Positions 1 to 10,472 of a DNA stretch of 43,903 nucleotides are shown piece after piece. Both the position numbers and the translations under genes were made by a program. The notes beneath the pieces were generated by a model, which had not been told where the DNA came from, did no database searches, and saw only the letters and a program-made list of their open reading frames with translations. Positions within the stretch are counted from its first letter, which is position 1; each line of letters begins with the position of its first letter. Source of the DNA: Nemertoderma westbladi (Eukaryota > Xenacoelomorpha > Nemertodermatida > Nemertodermatidae); assembly GCA_032718475.1 (NCBI GenBank), contig JAUCBJ010005758.1:1-43903 (forward strand), written 5' to 3'.

Positions 1-217
1 ATATTAATAGATCGGAGCTCCCCCCCCCCGTATTTTTTTTTTAGTTGGGGGTCACCGACCAACAAAATAAGTTCTTATATTAGTGTGATAGTAGCCTATT
101 GCCCAAGTGTAAATAAATATTTAGTATGAATACTTTACAAACAGCAAAGTTATGTATTATTTCAAAGTTTAAACTTATATAATTATAAAATACTTTTCAT
201 TAATTATTCTAAGTAAC

Positions 218-411
218 CTTGAGCACATCCCAGCACAACGGATTCTAGAAACATCTTTGTAAACATTCCGAATTGCGTGGTTAACCAACATATGGTTAGG
301 GAATGAACCATGTGAGCCCCGTCCAAATGTTACAGCTCTTTGACAATTGTGTTCCTGAAATCCATCTGCTCTGCTTAACAGCACAGCTGTATATAGTATC
401 AGATTAAACAT
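218..411 (-). CDS. Possible first exon of a secreted PAN/apple-like protein
   Basis: A minus-strand reading frame starts with ATG at 411. It encodes a short hydrophobic N-terminus (MFNLILYTAVLLS) that could be a signal peptide, then about 45 residues with three cysteines and a pattern ending VSRIRCAGMCS. Regularly spaced Cys after an N-terminal HAIRNV-type segment recalls the start of PAN/apple modules in secreted animal proteins; this is resemblance only. The coding look fades after CSR, where AAG|GTTACT could be a weak splice donor (exon end near 218). The rest of the gene would then lie beyond the left edge of the window. Without the downstream exon this could equally be a chance ORF. Confidence 0.35.
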
Positions 412-2800
412 CTTTATATCTCATTTTATGATACGATAAATTCAGTTGAGGTTCATTTTACAAAATTTCACCCTATGGTAATGTTGCCCTATCCTTGAAT
501 TTATCGTATAAAATCCCATATTTCCTCCCAAATTCCCCTCCCATATTATAATGTTGATACAATTACTGTTTATTCATAATTATAAACGTACACAACGTAT
601 ATAATATAATATATAATATACGTACATAATATAATTATGTTACTGTTGCAAAATTTCAGTCTCTTCTACTATAATTATTCTAGAGTATTGGGCGGATAAA
701 AAGCAGAGCAATGAGATAAAAACATGCAATATTCTAAGGCATATATTTTTCCTATTCTTTGGAAATCCTATAAATTTTACAGATTATTTGTAAACGTTGT
801 TGTAAAGGTTACACATAATAATTTTTGCAAAACAAAGACAACAGTTGTTGCTTGGCACCGACTAGTGCAATATTCCTGGGGTCACTTTTTTTCAATAACT
901 GTTAACGAAAATTGGAAGGGAAAGTAGTGGTGTTAATTTGATATTTAGTTCAAATTGTGATTTTAAATTATAATTAATTATTAAGAAGACATTATCATGA
1001 AATGTAGAATATCATACCGGTACAGTGGTACACACTTCTAGTGAATACTGCAGATATATAAAGTGCATACAGTTACCGAATGTATAACTTCCCCTACTTT
1101 TTTGTATGTATGAGTACAAAATTTATCACTAAATTAAATTAAATATCTTCAGCTTGGGAGCACTAATATTGTATGAACTGCGTATAATATTAAATAGAAT
1201 ATACCGTATATATATAGTTCATACATAAGTAATGACTTAAATGCGAATGAAATGGAAAAATGTAATCCATAAATTTATCCATTTGTACTATCCTAACACC
1301 ATTGAACCTCACATATTGGCCCTATTTAAAAAAATATCAATAGCGCCCAGGTGGTGTAAATGGTTAATGAGCTTCTATTGTATAGGTAAGTGGATTTCTT
1401 AAAGAAAATGTAAACTTGTTTGCTCTAAAGAATGGGTTGGATACTAATATAGGGTTTGCTCTTGAGAGTTAGTGTAGCGCCCTCCACCTCCCATATACAG
1501 TAGGTAACAGCCAATTGCTTATTCATAAATGTTTTTAAACTAATTTAAAAAATATTCATAAAACCCTAAAAGATGATATAAATAAAGGGAACTTAATAAA
1601 CACCGTACAGGCACATCTGACGATTTAATGAAAAGGCCTTCAGTTCATTAATAGTATAAACATTCAACAGTGAAGATACAGTATTAAATAGACAGGGGGA
1701 TATCCTGAAAATGAATCCTTTAATTCATCGAAGGGTCTTCAGAGCGTATTGAAACTTGTTTCTGATATTAGATATATATATATTATTATTATTATTATAT
1801 TACTATCATTATATATATAATATATATCTATATTACTATTATATTATTACTGTACTATTAGATATATATTACTATTAGATATGTTATATATACAGTACTG
1901 TATATTTATACATTATGTAAAAACAATAACTCTTTTCAGATTCGGAATCTGCAGATGAAGGCAGTTAGAATGATATCTAGAATATGATGTCTGCAATTCC
2001 ATTTCATACACGGCACATCTGTTGCATCTGCAAATACTGTGAATGCAGCGCTGAAAATGCTTATCATGTCTTGCACTGTGAAAATGCGCCTGGGCTCTCA
2101 TCTGTAGCAAGAAAATATTCCCCCCCCCCCCCGTTTTTCTGACTGTAAATATGTTATCAGATCTATATTTATGTATCCCCCTTTTAAATCTATAATATTA
2201 TATTTATAAATATTTTAAAAAATATTTTACCATATAATTAAATAAAACTATGCCAGATTGCCCCGCCTGGGGGTGTACGATTAAAAAAATGATATCTACT
2301 GTATAATAATATTAAAAAAAAAACGAAATATATAGCCAACAGAAGAGTAGCTAAATAGTCCAGTCCTTTATTAGCGGCTTGTTGTACTGTAGCTAAATAA
2401 TTGAAAAATCCTGTCAGGACAGCAGTAAGTAAAGGTGACGAGTTATCTTCATACACAAACTTTGGTAGAATTTGAATGAAATTTAAAAAAAGTAGGGTGG
2501 GGGGTGTCCGACATTCTAAATATGTTTGTTGTTTACATTTAATCCATGCACCCTCACATGGAGAAACTTTTTTTCTGCTACTTGTTTTTCAAAAAAAGTT
2601 GCTCCGTGTAAGGTGGTCAGCAATTAAGTTACTACAGTAGACACACTCAAAAACATTTCGCAACGAAATTTTGTGTTATTTTTTTCCCTAGGGAAAAAGT
2701 ACTTATTTTTCTCTCGATTTTGGGGTATATTTGAGCGCAAAAGTAACAATTTAAGATTAACTCGTATTACATATCATTAGCCTATCCTAGTATTTACATC
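412..2800. other. AT-rich spacer, no gene seen
   Basis: No convincing coding sequence on either strand. It contains TA/TTA-type microsatellite at about 1765-1880, a 13-nt C run at 2120-2132, and many A/T runs. Short open frames here (for example 724-927 plus and 1913-2110 minus) show no recognisable domain or splice context. Confidence 0.6.
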
Positions 2801-2804
2801 TTAA

Positions 2805-4303
2805 CCCTATTAGTACCGGGCTATAAAATGTTGTACAAATACCGGGGGGGGGGGGTCATATTGACCCCCCCCTCTAAAATCTACAAATATTTACGAAAAC
2901 GTCTGATTTTTTGTTTGTACGTAGGTATCACTTGTCTGGATCCGACCGAAAAAAAAAAATTTTCGAAAAAATGTACTGGGGTGGTTATATTGCAGCACCA
3001 AAATTACAAGTAGTGCACAATTTTCACCAAATTTGAAAGTTACATTTTCGGCTAATTATTTTTCAATACAGGTTTTCTGGGGTGCAAAATACATTGGAAA
3101 ATATTAAAAAATGATATGATTACTATAAATTGCTGTTTAGTCCTCTCTGCGTAGGAAAAAAATGAAAAAAACAAGTAACCAGCACTTTTCAGTTAGAACA
3201 CAAAATTTTTAATTCACTTATACGATGCTATAAATTCACATTTTCAGGTTTTCGAGGGCGCTGATTCTAATGGAATACATTTCTAATATGCCAGATCATT
3301 GGTACTTGTATTTTTCGGCGTAATTTGGCAAATTTTGGTGCTAGCACCAAATTTCGTACCCATCACCAAAAAGTACAAGTTTGCGATGTCCAGTGCTGTT
3401 TTTATTGATTCCATCGGATTCAGGACCATCATAAACCCGTATAACGCAAGAAACAAGGTGATACTATCTACTTATCAATTTGCATATTTTCCAAAATTTG
3501 GTGCTGGCACAACAATTTTCACCCACCGGCGAAAAATACAAGTTTGAGAACTCTTATGAAATTTTTACTGATTCCATTGAATTCAGAACCATCACAAACC
3601 CGTATAACGCAAGAAACAAGGTGACACAATCAATTGATATATTTGATGGTTTTCAAAATTTGGTGCTAGCACCACATTTTGCACCCACATCCGAAAAATA
3701 CAAGTTTGAGATGTCTAGTTCGATAATTATATTTTCCATTGAATTCAGAACAGCCATAAACCTCTAAAACGCAAGAAATAAATTGTCACAAGCAATTTTA
3801 TCTATTGAATGGATTTTCAAAATTTCGTGCTAGCACCAAAATTTGCACCCACCACCGAAAAATACAAGTTTGATACGCTTGGTGCAACTCGTATATATTT
3901 CATCGAAACCAGAACCCCAAAAAACCCCAATTGCGTAAAAAACAAGTTTCACACAATCAATTTACAAAATTGACATATTTCAAAATTTGGTGCCTGCAAA
4001 TTTCTAACACCAAAAAACCGGTGTAAATCAAAAATAGAGATGTTACAATTCATATTTAATGAAATGTAATTTTCAAAAAACGTCTCAAAAAAAGTGCCAA
4101 AAGTAGGGTTAAAAAATGGGGCTATAACTCGAAAAGTACCCAATATTTTTAAAAACTGTTTTCACTACTAGGAAGACAATAGATTTTTAGGAAAAGTCAT
4201 AAAATTTCAGATTCCCAACTGCGTTTGTTTCAGAATTATAATAAAAAAACCACGGGGGGGGGGTCATATTGACCCCCCCCCCCCCCCCCCGGGTTTAATA
4301 GGG
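2805..4303. mobile_element. piggyBac-like non-autonomous element (MITE), TTAA target duplication
   Basis: The segment is bounded by TTAA at 2801-2804 and 4304-4307, the fixed target-site duplication of piggyBac transposons. Its ends are inverted: left CCCTATTAGTACCGGG, right (reverse complement) CCCTATTAAACCCGGG. Just inside each end is a G-run/TCATATTGA/C-run palindrome (2844-2872 and 4254-4290), so the inverted repeat extends inward. CCC-starting termini plus TTAA fit the piggyBac superfamily. No transposase is present in the 1.5 kb, so the copy would depend on an enzyme encoded elsewhere. Most of the interior is a tandem array of about 162-bp units. Confidence 0.75.
3325..4000. repeat. ~162-bp tandem repeat, four-plus diverged copies
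   Basis: The landmark GGTGCTAGCACC (palindromic) or a variant recurs near 3338, 3500, 3661, 3826 and 3989, giving steps of about 161-165 bp. Shared stretches include ACCCA, GAAAAATACAAGTTTG, GATTCCAT and AACGCAAGAAA. The copies differ by substitutions and small indels, so the array is not recent. It lies entirely inside the piggyBac-like element. The open frames across it are by-products of the repeat. Confidence 0.85.
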
Positions 4304-4307
4304 TTAA

Positions 4308-6015
4308 ACTAAAAAGGTCAAAAGAAATCAGGTATTTTAAATACACTAGCAACCAATCAAAATTTACTACAGTAGCTACCACTAAATTGAATGTCAGCCG
4401 ACAAATTCAAAGAAAACAAATAAAAAAAAATGCAAATAAAATTGGTCAAAAATGGTCACACAAACGATAGGAGTGCCCATGGGTGTCTCAAAAGGCATAC
4501 AAATTTTTGAATGAACGTAAAATCTGCTGTGGACTCTCGATACGAATTGTTATACAGAGACACACATCAATCTAGGTCTATGATCTGTGAACGGCCTATC
4601 AGATCTGTAATTGCCCATTATTTAGTAGGTAAGTAAGAAACAGCCCTGAATTTTTTACGTTTTGTTTTAAGAATGATATTGGTGTATTTAGAAGGAAATT
4701 TAATCTATACAGTACGTACGTATTATTCACATAAAATCTTTATATTTGTAATAAGAAATGGGTGAATTTATTAGTATTAACTGTGGTTTGGTCATATTAG
4801 TAATATGGGAATAATTTGACTGCAGTATAATCCGGCCCACTCATTGGTTTAACTACTTTAGGTTGGCGATAAAGTTTTAATTTAATGACAGGCGCGAACA
4901 CCCTTATGTATATCAGCAGACTGCCCCCCCCCCCCCCCCCCCCCCCCAGTCATGTCTTCTTCTCTCGTCTTGTTCACAATTAATTAATAATAATATTATT
5001 GTTGGTAATCAATATTATTGGATTCACATCCAGTACTTACTTCTGCCCACTGACCTGACCTCCCCACCATTCCATAGTCAATCCTTAGCAAACAATACGA
5101 TGTAATTGCTTTGATAAAACCCATAAATAAAACTTAAAATGTAAAATCGGGATGCAAAAGATCACTTTCTGAGCTACGAAAGGAAATTTGGATACAACTT
5201 GTATGGATACAAGCGGTCCGTTTAACTTACAAAGTGAATAATACGAATGTGCGAAGTTAAGAACAGTCGGGGGGGAAGTGTCCGGGGGGAAGTGTCTGGG
5301 GGGGGAGTGTCCGGGGGGGAAGTGTCCTACTTGAACGGGGGGGAACTGTCCGGGGGGAGGGGGGGAAGTTTGGTCACCATAGTAATATTAATTGTACTAC
5401 TAAGTGGGTGCAGTCTCAGTACTCATTAAAAACAGGTACAGTAGATTTATCAATTAATACGATATCAGGGGAAGGGGGGGGGGGGGGGGGGGGGGGGGGG
5501 TCCTTTCGATATCCAAACGTTGTTAAATAAAATACCCGGCTGTAAGGTAATCATATTAATTACTTAAAATGTTGTGTGAATAGGGAACTTTTTTCAACCT
5601 ATGATCCATATCTTGTTAATCTATATTAAATTTCTTTGTACTGAGATTTTCAGGGGCGCTGATTCAAATGATGCTATTCTCGAAAGACGTTGACGTAGAC
5701 TTCGAAAGACTTAAATATATATCCTCTATCTTTATATATATATAAATATTACTGCATGATAAAGGCCTGTTGGCTGAAATATAGCATTATATAATATAAC
5801 CGATGATATAGACCACATTTAACTAACTTTATTATATATATCTCTTATTATTACAGAAGATGTTTAACCGAAACGGTTAAAAGGATATTATATTATAATA
5901 AATATCGATTCAATGGTGACCGTGAAAATTATTTCGTGTAATTTTATCTTCATATAAATGAAACTAAATAAATCAATTCATTTTCAGATTAAACTTTAAC
6001 AACATACAATGAAAA
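4308..6015. other. Spacer with G/C homopolymers, no gene seen
   Basis: AT-rich sequence with no supported gene. Notable contents are a 24-nt C run at 4924-4947, a 27-nt G run at 5474-5500, and the G-rich minisatellite at about 5264-5372. A CAGGGGCGCTGATTC-like phrase at about 5651 also occurs, diverged, at about 3254. Confidence 0.6.
5264..5372 (+). repeat. G-rich minisatellite (GTCC plus G-run units)
   Basis: Five to six copies of a 14-17 nt unit of the form AGTGTCC followed by 6-8 G and one or two A. The motif AGTGTCC/AACTGTCC punctuates G runs, so the plus strand could form G-quadruplexes. A related GGCAATTGTCC phrase appears near 38929 (inverted) and 39435. Confidence 0.8.
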
Positions 6016-6019
6016 AAAA

Positions 6020-6747
6020 AATGCGGCCGGAATTCCGGCCAAAGCCGGACTTTTTTTTATCGTAACCGGATTATTATATATCACCAAAACCGTTTGCACC
6101 ATAACCTACGCCGATTTGAAATTTGCTAATTTGATATAATTTATTGATTTGATGTTGTTAAATGTAAAATATGAAAATAAAATCTCAATCTTAATCTCAA
6201 TTTGTAACAATACCTAGACCTAACACCAAAATACCTAGACCTAACACCAAAATACCTACACCTAACACCAAAATACCTAGACCTAACACCAAAACACCTA
6301 GACCTAACACCAAAATACCTAGACCTAACACCAAAATACCTAGACCACTAATTAATTAAGTGTTAGTGAGGCTGAGCCCAACCAAATACAAATATTCTTG
6401 GCAAAAAAGTAGTCAGTCAGTTCAGCATGTCGATTGTAGAAATAGTCATAAAATTATAGCTCTGCTTTAGACATGAACTCATAACATGAATAATGAATAT
6501 GATACAATCTATCAAAAAAATTGTATTGTATTCCAGTGTATTTGCTTAAATGTTAAAATTTGTGTGAATTTGAAAGAAAATTTATTGTGATGTTTTTTTG
6601 AAAATTTATATTAATTGTCAATTTTGTTAACAATTCGTTGAAATGGAAATCCGGCCAAAAATTTAAATCCGGCCGGAGCCGGAACCGGATTTTTTTCTCA
6701 AAATCCGGCCGGAATTCCGGCCCGGCCGGATATCCGGCACACCCCTA
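6020..6747. mobile_element. CCGG-rich hAT-like MITE, left end unclear
   Basis: The right part (6640-6747) is dense in CCGGCCGGAATTCCGGCC-type palindromes and ends in GGCACACCCCT. Its reverse complement therefore starts AGGGGTGTGCCGG, the style of hAT-family non-autonomous termini. The left part (6022-6070) has GCGGCCGGAATTCCGGCC in the opposite orientation, so the two ends form an imperfect inverted repeat. I cannot find the left AGGGGTGTGCC terminus or an 8-bp duplication, so the left end may be truncated. The interior carries a 21-bp minisatellite. The right end breaks into the neighbouring WD40-type gene. Confidence 0.55.
6209..6352 (+). repeat. 21-bp minisatellite, about 6.7 copies
   Basis: The unit reads AATACCTAGACCTAACACCA plus one A, and is repeated almost without change; single substitutions give ACCTACACC and AACACCTAG. 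It contains CCTAAC but is not a telomere array. It lies inside the hAT-like element. Confidence 0.9.
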
Positions 6748-7683
6748 CAATTTACCTTTAACTGAAAATAACGAAATAATTAAATCGCCACAAGTAATAA
6801 CTGTATCACAATCTTCGTTTACAAAGTCCACCCCTCTGACCTTCTCTACAGTGTTTATTATAGCCGTAGGTTTGTAATTAAACTCAGTAATAATGGATAA
6901 TTGATTAAGCCAATTAGTCGCTTCGTTAATTAATCTTTTTTTTATTTCTTTCATTTTTATGTAAAGTTTCATTATTTATAGGAAAGTTATTTCCGTCTTT
7001 AGTATAAACTAATACAACTGAACCCTTTCCTACGGCTATATCGGAACTGTTGGGAGAGAAAGCGAATGTGGATAAACTGAAACTTCCTAACTCAGTAACT
7101 GGGAATCCGCCGTCAGGTACTAACCAACTGGATAACTTATCGTTACTAAACTGCTAAACCCATAAACAATAATAATTCTATAATCAGGTAAAACTTCCAA
7201 CCCACAACCCACTGGGAATTCACCAACAACCGAATGATTCCCAGTTAATATATCGGTAAGAACTAATTTACCGCTCTCATCCAGAGTTGCTACTGTATTA
7301 TTACAGTTTAATGCTACTAACTTCCTAATCTTAGACCCCGGATTTGGAACTAAACTACGGAGAAATTTACCCGGTTTCTCAAAAAACCATTTGTAAAAAT
7401 TTCAAAGTAAACCGGAACAAGCCGACTCTTTATAAATCCACACACTGAGTTTATCAGCCGCTTTACTAACTAAATAGTTCGATGGAGCAACAAAAACTAA
7501 TTCCTCTACAGCTACACGTTCACGAGATGTTGTTGGTAAAGTAATTAATTTATTTTTATAATAAACCCGCAAAATTCCATTGTCACACCCGTAAGCGAAA
7601 ACCGGTTGGTTTTCTATTCCAGTTGTCCAAGATATCCGGCTCTCTTCGTCTTTATTTAGTTTAATATTCTCTTCCATATCCAT
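6748..7683 (-). pseudogene. Broken WD40/beta-propeller-like gene
   Basis: The minus-strand frame opens with ATG at 7683 (MDMEEN...) and shows propeller-like blades: a segment ending GILRVYY, then KLSVWIY, KLVLTDI, an IIIVYGFS blade, DKLSSW, and later FAFSPN...VVLVYTKDG. Blades of this GxxDxxxxxW/F type fit WD40 proteins; the specific family is not recognised. Continuity is broken three times: an in-frame TGA at 7402-7404, a frame change near 7150, and another at an A8 run near 6930. Coding resemblance ends at 6748, where the hAT-like MITE begins. The lesions suggest a pseudogene truncated by the insertion; the A-run shift alone could be an assembly error. The CpG-rich segment directly upstream may be its old promoter. 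Confidence 0.6.
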
Positions 7684-8050
7684 TATATGGAGGGAGAACC
7701 ACGCACTCGCTGCGATGGTAACTGGTTCCGTATCTAGTACAGCTCGAACCCCCCCGTATTCCCCCGATTCTGTACCGAAGCTGTTAATGTGTTACTGCAT
7801 TGGACCCAATAAATACAGTAACTCAAAAACTCACCAGAAGAGGAAACATTCGCGCGGCGGCGCGGGTAGAACAGTAGAAAACAACTTAACCGGTCCGGTT
7901 GAACCGATTAGCATTCGATGGGGTGTTTCTCCGGTTTTACAATCCCGCACAAGCCTGGCCGATCCCCACAGTGGATATCCGATTACAGGATTATTATAGG
8001 CCTAAGAACGCGACCCACCGCTCCGAGGTGTTTAATTCCTTGTAGGTGGA
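7684..8050 (-). promoter_or_regulatory. CpG-rich segment upstream of the WD40-like gene
   Basis: Locally raised GC and CpG in an AT-rich neighbourhood, including CGCGCGGCGGCGCGGG near 7851-7866, directly abutting the ATG of the minus-strand propeller gene. Its position suits a promoter. There is no clear TATA box, and the role is inferred only from composition and location. Confidence 0.35.
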
Positions 8051-8685
8051 GGTTGTAGCCCTCGTTGGTAATTTTCCGCCTCCGTATAAAATACTGGAGT
8101 CCAAATATGGGATCATAATAAGTAGTGGCGGTAAAGCAGTACAGCAATATAACTGTATAATAATACTGTGACTGTAATCAAGGCACTGGCAGAATACACA
8201 AAAACCACACCAGTAGGGCAGTAGGGTGCATACAACAGTACAGGTAGGTAGGCACATAAAACCCAACACCAACCGAAAATCTACGCATATACAGCATATA
8301 TCAGTTTCTGATATATAACTAAACAATAAAACAATAGTTCACATACCCCCACGTCATAGCTAATGGGCTACGAAATAATCAGGTTTCTTAGAGATACGAC
8401 CATGTGAGGTAATTAATGGAGATTGGTTACTATCAATATAGGGGTAGATTCCCTTTTACCTCGAACCTTTCTATCGATGCAGTTTTCTTGAGCATTATCA
8501 ACACATAGAGGCAACATTTGAGTTTTTTGTTGTTAATCAGTACCCCCACGGTTAGGAAACTCATAACAACTGTCGACTTCAAGTGGAATAAGTAGATGAA
8601 CCGTCCGTGTCGTTTTCTTGCCATTCAAAAGTATCTCCAGTAGCCCGACATTCTGGACCAACAAAGGGTTTTATAAAAAGCGGGC
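8051..8685. other. Spacer, probably 3' flank of the BEL/Pao remnant
   Basis: No gene seen. On the minus strand this lies just downstream of the BEL/Pao C-terminal segment, where the 3' untranslated region and LTR would be expected. The other LTR is not in the window, so I could not fix LTR borders or a polypurine tract. Confidence 0.4.
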
Positions 8686-9030
8686 CTACCGGGCTAAAGG
8701 CCATCGACCCCGAGGACAGTTGTCTTGATGAACCAACACAAGGTTACCAAGATTTGGTAGACGAGAAGGTGATTTCCTAGTGCGCCAGTTACGGAGAGAA
8801 GCCAAATATTCTGTTAACCAAAGCTTCCAAAACCTTCGGCTGATTTGATCACGGGAGTATAAACACTGCCGCAATTTATCTGAACCTATAGCAGCGGGAT
8901 CAATGTCATTGTCATCTTTAGGAGGGATACCATATAAGAAATCACTTGGTGTGATTATATTAAAACCATTAGGATCTGAACTAACAGAAGTTAGAGGTCT
9001 CAAATTAGCAACCATTTCAACCTCAGCTAT
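8686..9030 (-). pseudogene. BEL/Pao pol fragment, C-terminal to integrase core
   Basis: The minus-strand frame carries the block typical of the end of BEL/Pao polyproteins: an EVEMVANLRPLT element, a SSDPNGFNIITPSDFL segment (matching the usual PLTP..FL pattern), a WKLWLTEYLASLR helix, and the closing NLGNLVLV...PRGRWPLAR. It is the downstream half of a region interrupted by the 9031-12215 insertion. The upstream half is at about 12216-12380. Only this tail and the preceding segment survive; protease, RT and RNase H are absent. It is an old copy, with no complete element. Confidence 0.8.
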
Positions 9031-9618
9031 TGTTAAGCGCAAGCAGAGCCGTCAGCAATGCTTCTTACTGTTGAACGATACAGCAAAATAACAACTGATT
9101 CTTACTGTACGCGGTCTGCCTTGGCCCAACGCAATCTTAATTTGAACACAGGCAGAACCGTCTGCTAAATATGTTACTATTGTTGACTATTCGGCTCTGA
9201 CAATCACTCGCTCCTTTCTCTGTTGATTGCTCAACAGAGAGCTAACTGTTCGAATCGATGAGCCACACACAGCGATAACCAAAACAATAAATCTGAAATG
9301 GCTCCCTAAGCTACTTAAAATGAGTGCGGGTGGTCTAGCACTCGGCGTTCACTTATCACAGAAACACTGAAAGTTACTGGGCGGAATATGTCGAATGTGA
9401 GAATATTTTATATGTAATACGGGGTAGGCCTGTTCAGTGGCGGCGTTAGGGCCCCCCGAACCCCCGTTAGGGCCCCGAGCACGCCGGGGTCCAGAGCACG
9501 CCGGGGCCCCGAGCACACCAGTGCCCCACATAGCCAATACTTCAATATGAGCCATGGCAACAGAGCCAGACCAAAGGGGCTGGGTGAGTTAGGTATACTC
9601 AGGGGCGCGTCTACTGTA

Positions 9619-9670
9619 GGGGGGGGGGGGGGGGGGTATGGGGCTCGATTCCCCCCCCCCCCCCCCCCCC
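9619..9670. repeat. G18-loop-C20 homopolymer hairpin
   Basis: An 18-nt G run (9619-9636) is followed by TATGGGGCTCGATT and a 20-nt C run (9651-9670). The two runs are complementary and could form an 18-bp pure G:C stem with a 14-nt loop. Upstream (9450-9530) is a GC-rich patch with two to three copies of a GCACGCCGGGG phrase. Confidence 0.8.
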
Positions 9671-9894
9671 TCTCCCCCACTCCCACCCCCTCCAAAAACT
9701 GCATGGGCAAGGCCTGTCTATTTGAGAACGTTTATTTGGGTATTGTATTAGTTTAATTTTGAGCTTGGGTTGAACATAATTCGATGAGAGGCAGTGTTAT
9801 AGTACTATTCGCTTTGTACGCGATTAAATTCAGATATCCCACGACACAGAAACAAATCCCGGCTAAGGTGCCCAGCTAAGATCCCACCAAACAT

Positions 9895-10348
9895 GGACGG
9901 TGTTATGCAACAGGGTGTTAAGCCACAAAATTTCAATTTGAGATAATCTATGTTTTCAAGTTTTTGTGCTAGAATATAGCATTTTCTCCGAAATATTGAT
10001 CAAAATGTGGCTTAACACCTTTTGGAAAACTTCATATTTGGCAAAACGTTAAATTGTCAAAAGGTGTCATACAGTACTGTAGGCCTACTTGCAAAAAGAT
10101 GTCAAGCCACACAATTATTATGTGGATTAAATCTTTTTTGTAATATTATTTGTGGTTTAACATAACACTCTTTGACTAATCACAAATCCGGATTGTGGCT
10201 TAACTTTCTCGTATTTTTAAGGCATTTCTTCGTATTATTGGGCAATAGGATCTCATAATTAGGTAGATTACACTTTCCTCTATCGAATGATACCAAAAAC
10301 TCAATTTCAACAAAATGTTGGATAACACCCTTTTGCATAACACCGTCC
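9895..10348. mobile_element. 454-bp MITE with 26-bp terminal inverted repeats
   Basis: The left end GGACGGTGTTATGCAA (then CAGGGTGTTA) is matched by the reverse complement of the right end with one mismatch in about 26 nt. ACAT occurs on both sides (9891-9894 and 10349-10352), a candidate 4-bp target duplication. GGTGTTAAGCC-like phrases recur inside in both orientations (near 10009, 10060, 10100, 10195, 10320), as subterminal repeats of a transposon often do. There is no coding capacity. It is nested in the 9031-12215 element. Confidence 0.75.
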
Positions 10349-10360
10349 ACATTTCTCCCC

Positions 10361-10472
10361 AGTTATCTCAGCCTAGGCTGAGAACACTCCCCAGTCGTCT
10401 CAGCCTAGGCTGAAAACACTACCCAGGCTTCTCAGCCTAGGCTGAGAACAATCCCCTTAGGCTGAGATAACT
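10361..10472. repeat. 32-bp tandem repeat built on a 16-nt palindrome
   Basis: CTCAGCCTAGGCTGAG occurs at 10367-10382 and 10431-10446, with a one-base variant at 10399-10414: three copies at exact 32-bp spacing. A half-copy, TTAGGCTGAGATAACT (about 10457-10472), inverts the AGTTATCTCAGCCTA that opens the block, so the whole 112-bp block can fold back on itself. Confidence 0.9.

Noticed and set aside
1913-2110. Cys/His-rich 65-codon frame as a zinc finger
   Set aside because: Spacing of Cys and His fits no finger type, and there is no splice or promoter context.
6209-6352. Telomere-like array (CCTAAC)
   Set aside because: The hexamer is only part of a 21-bp unit; there is no run of telomeric hexamers.
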